Under the pieces are notes generated by a model. The model had not been told where the DNA came from. It ran no database searches and saw only the letters and a list, made by a program, of their open reading frames with translations. This document shows, piece by piece, positions 13,584 through 14,281 of a stretch of 14,281 bases of DNA (position 1 is the first letter of the stretch; each line of letters opens with the position of its first letter). The position numbers and the translations under genes were made by a program. Location: positions 1 through 14,281 of the forward strand of contig JABSSB010000154.1 of assembly GCA_013214715.1 (NCBI GenBank). The letters are read 5' to 3'. This DNA is from Paracoccaceae bacterium (GTDB lineage Bacteria > Pseudomonadota > Alphaproteobacteria > Rhodobacterales > Rhodobacteraceae).

Positions 13584-14281
13584 GTGACAAAGCCTTTGCT
13601 GACAGTGGATGATCTGAGCATCGGCTTTGGCAATGATGCGCCAGTGGTGCAGGGCGTCAGCTTTGATCTGATGCAGGGGCAGACGCTGGCCCTGGTTGGC
13701 GAATCAGGGTCGGGCAAAACCATCTCCTGCCGTGCCATTCTGCGCATCCTGCCACGCGCCGCGCAGATCCGGAGCGGTCAGGTGATCCTGAACGGACGGT
13801 CCGGCGGGCTGGATATGGTGCAGATCAGCGAACGCCAGCTGCGCAAGGTGCGCGGCGATGCGGTGTCGATGATCTTTCAGGAGCCGATGCGCTCGCTGTC
13901 GCCTTTGCACAAGATCGGCAATCAGGTCTCGGAGGTGCTGTGGCTGCACAAGGGCCTGCGCGCCAATGAGGCGAAGAAGAAGGTTCTTGATACCTTTGAA
14001 CGCGTCGGCTTCCCCGATCCCGAGCGAGCGTATAAATCCTACCCGTTCGAGATGTCGGGCGGGATGCGCCAGCGGGCGATGATCGCGATGGCGATGGTGT
14101 CGGAACCCGATCTGCTGATTGCAGACGAACCCACAACCGCGCTTGACGTGACAACACAGGCGCAGGTTCTGGGGCTGATCCATGATCTGCAGCGCGACAC
14201 CGGGATGGGGCTGATCCTGGTCACCCATGATCTGGGCGTGGTGGCCAATATGGCCGAGCATGTGGTGGTCATGAACAAAGG
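13584..14281 (+). CDS. Dipeptide/oligopeptide-type ABC transporter ATP-binding protein (partial, runs off right edge)
   Basis: The first 232 residues of an ABC ATPase are present. Walker A is GESGSGKT (39-46), the Q-loop is MIFQEPMRSLSPLHKI (96-111), the signature is MSGGMRQR (157-164), Walker B is LLIADEP (177-183) with DVTTQ after it, and the H-loop is VTHDLG (213-218). The MRSLSPLHK spacing and SGGMRQR form are typical of the DppD/OppD subfamily, which imports peptides, opines or glycosides. The reading frame begins at GTG 13584 with GGAAG eight bases upstream and an in-frame stop at 13545-13547. The first codons encode TKPLLTVDDLSIGF. Being the first gene after a divergent gap, it may lead its own transport operon beyond the window. 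No link to the TRAP locus is shown. Confidence 0.9.
   Translation, partial: MTKPLLTVDDLSIGFGNDAPVVQGVSFDLMQGQTLALVGESGSGKTISCRAILRILPRAAQIRSGQVILNGRSGGLDMVQISERQLRKVRGDAVSMIFQEPMRSLSPLHKIGNQVSEVLWLHKGLRANEAKKKVLDTFERVGFPDPERAYKSYPFEMSGGMRQRAMIAMAMVSEPDLLIADEPTTALDVTTQAQVLGLIHDLQRDTGMGLILVTHDLGVVANMAEHVVVMNK

Noticed and set aside
1..14281. Mobile element, CRISPR array, tRNA or rRNA
   Set aside because: No transposase, integrase, terminal repeats, regularly spaced repeats, or tRNA/rRNA-like sequence was recognised on either strand.

Overview
The window is GC-rich, densely packed bacterial DNA. Codon use, strong Shine-Dalgarno sites, TRAP-type carboxylate transport and the protein sequences all point to an alphaproteobacterium, most likely a Rhodobacterales/Roseobacter-group organism. 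This is inferred from protein character, not from a marker gene. No rRNA, tRNA, insertion sequence, phage gene or CRISPR array is visible.

The centre is a divergently transcribed catabolic locus. The left arm (minus strand, about 5842 down to 76) reads GntR/HutC-type regulator, LeuC-like and LeuD-like dehydratase subunits, then a complete TRAP transporter: DctP binding protein, DctQ small permease, DctM large permease. The right arm (plus strand, 5988 to 12910) reads SnoaL-like protein, HyuB, HyuA, isochorismatase-fold hydrolase, isocitrate-lyase/PEP-mutase-superfamily lyase, and a fumarate-reductase-like FAD oxidoreductase. Most junctions in both arms are stop/start overlaps, so each arm is very probably one translationally coupled operon. 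The two arms share a 145-bp control region (5843-5987) with a candidate operator.

Flanking genes look unrelated. A short methyltransferase-like gene (12921-13406, minus) converges on the right arm. The 5' part of a dipeptide/oligopeptide ABC transporter ATPase starts at 13584 and runs off the right edge. At the left edge 25 codons of an unidentified plus-strand frame end in the same CTAG as dctM.

Working model (inference): the TRAP transporter imports an organic anion. HyuBA opens a cyclic amide or imide with ATP, and the Cys-less isochorismatase-fold enzyme makes a further cut. The FAD enzyme introduces a C=C next to a carboxylate, the LeuCD paralogue hydrates or isomerises it, and the lyase splits the product into a 2-oxoacid plus a smaller acid. 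The order of steps and the substrate are unknown. I do not recognise this gene set as a named pathway. The most distinctive molecular feature is the isochorismatase-fold enzyme, whose nucleophilic cysteine position is Gly145. A strong hairpin between dctP and dctQ probably tunes transporter stoichiometry.
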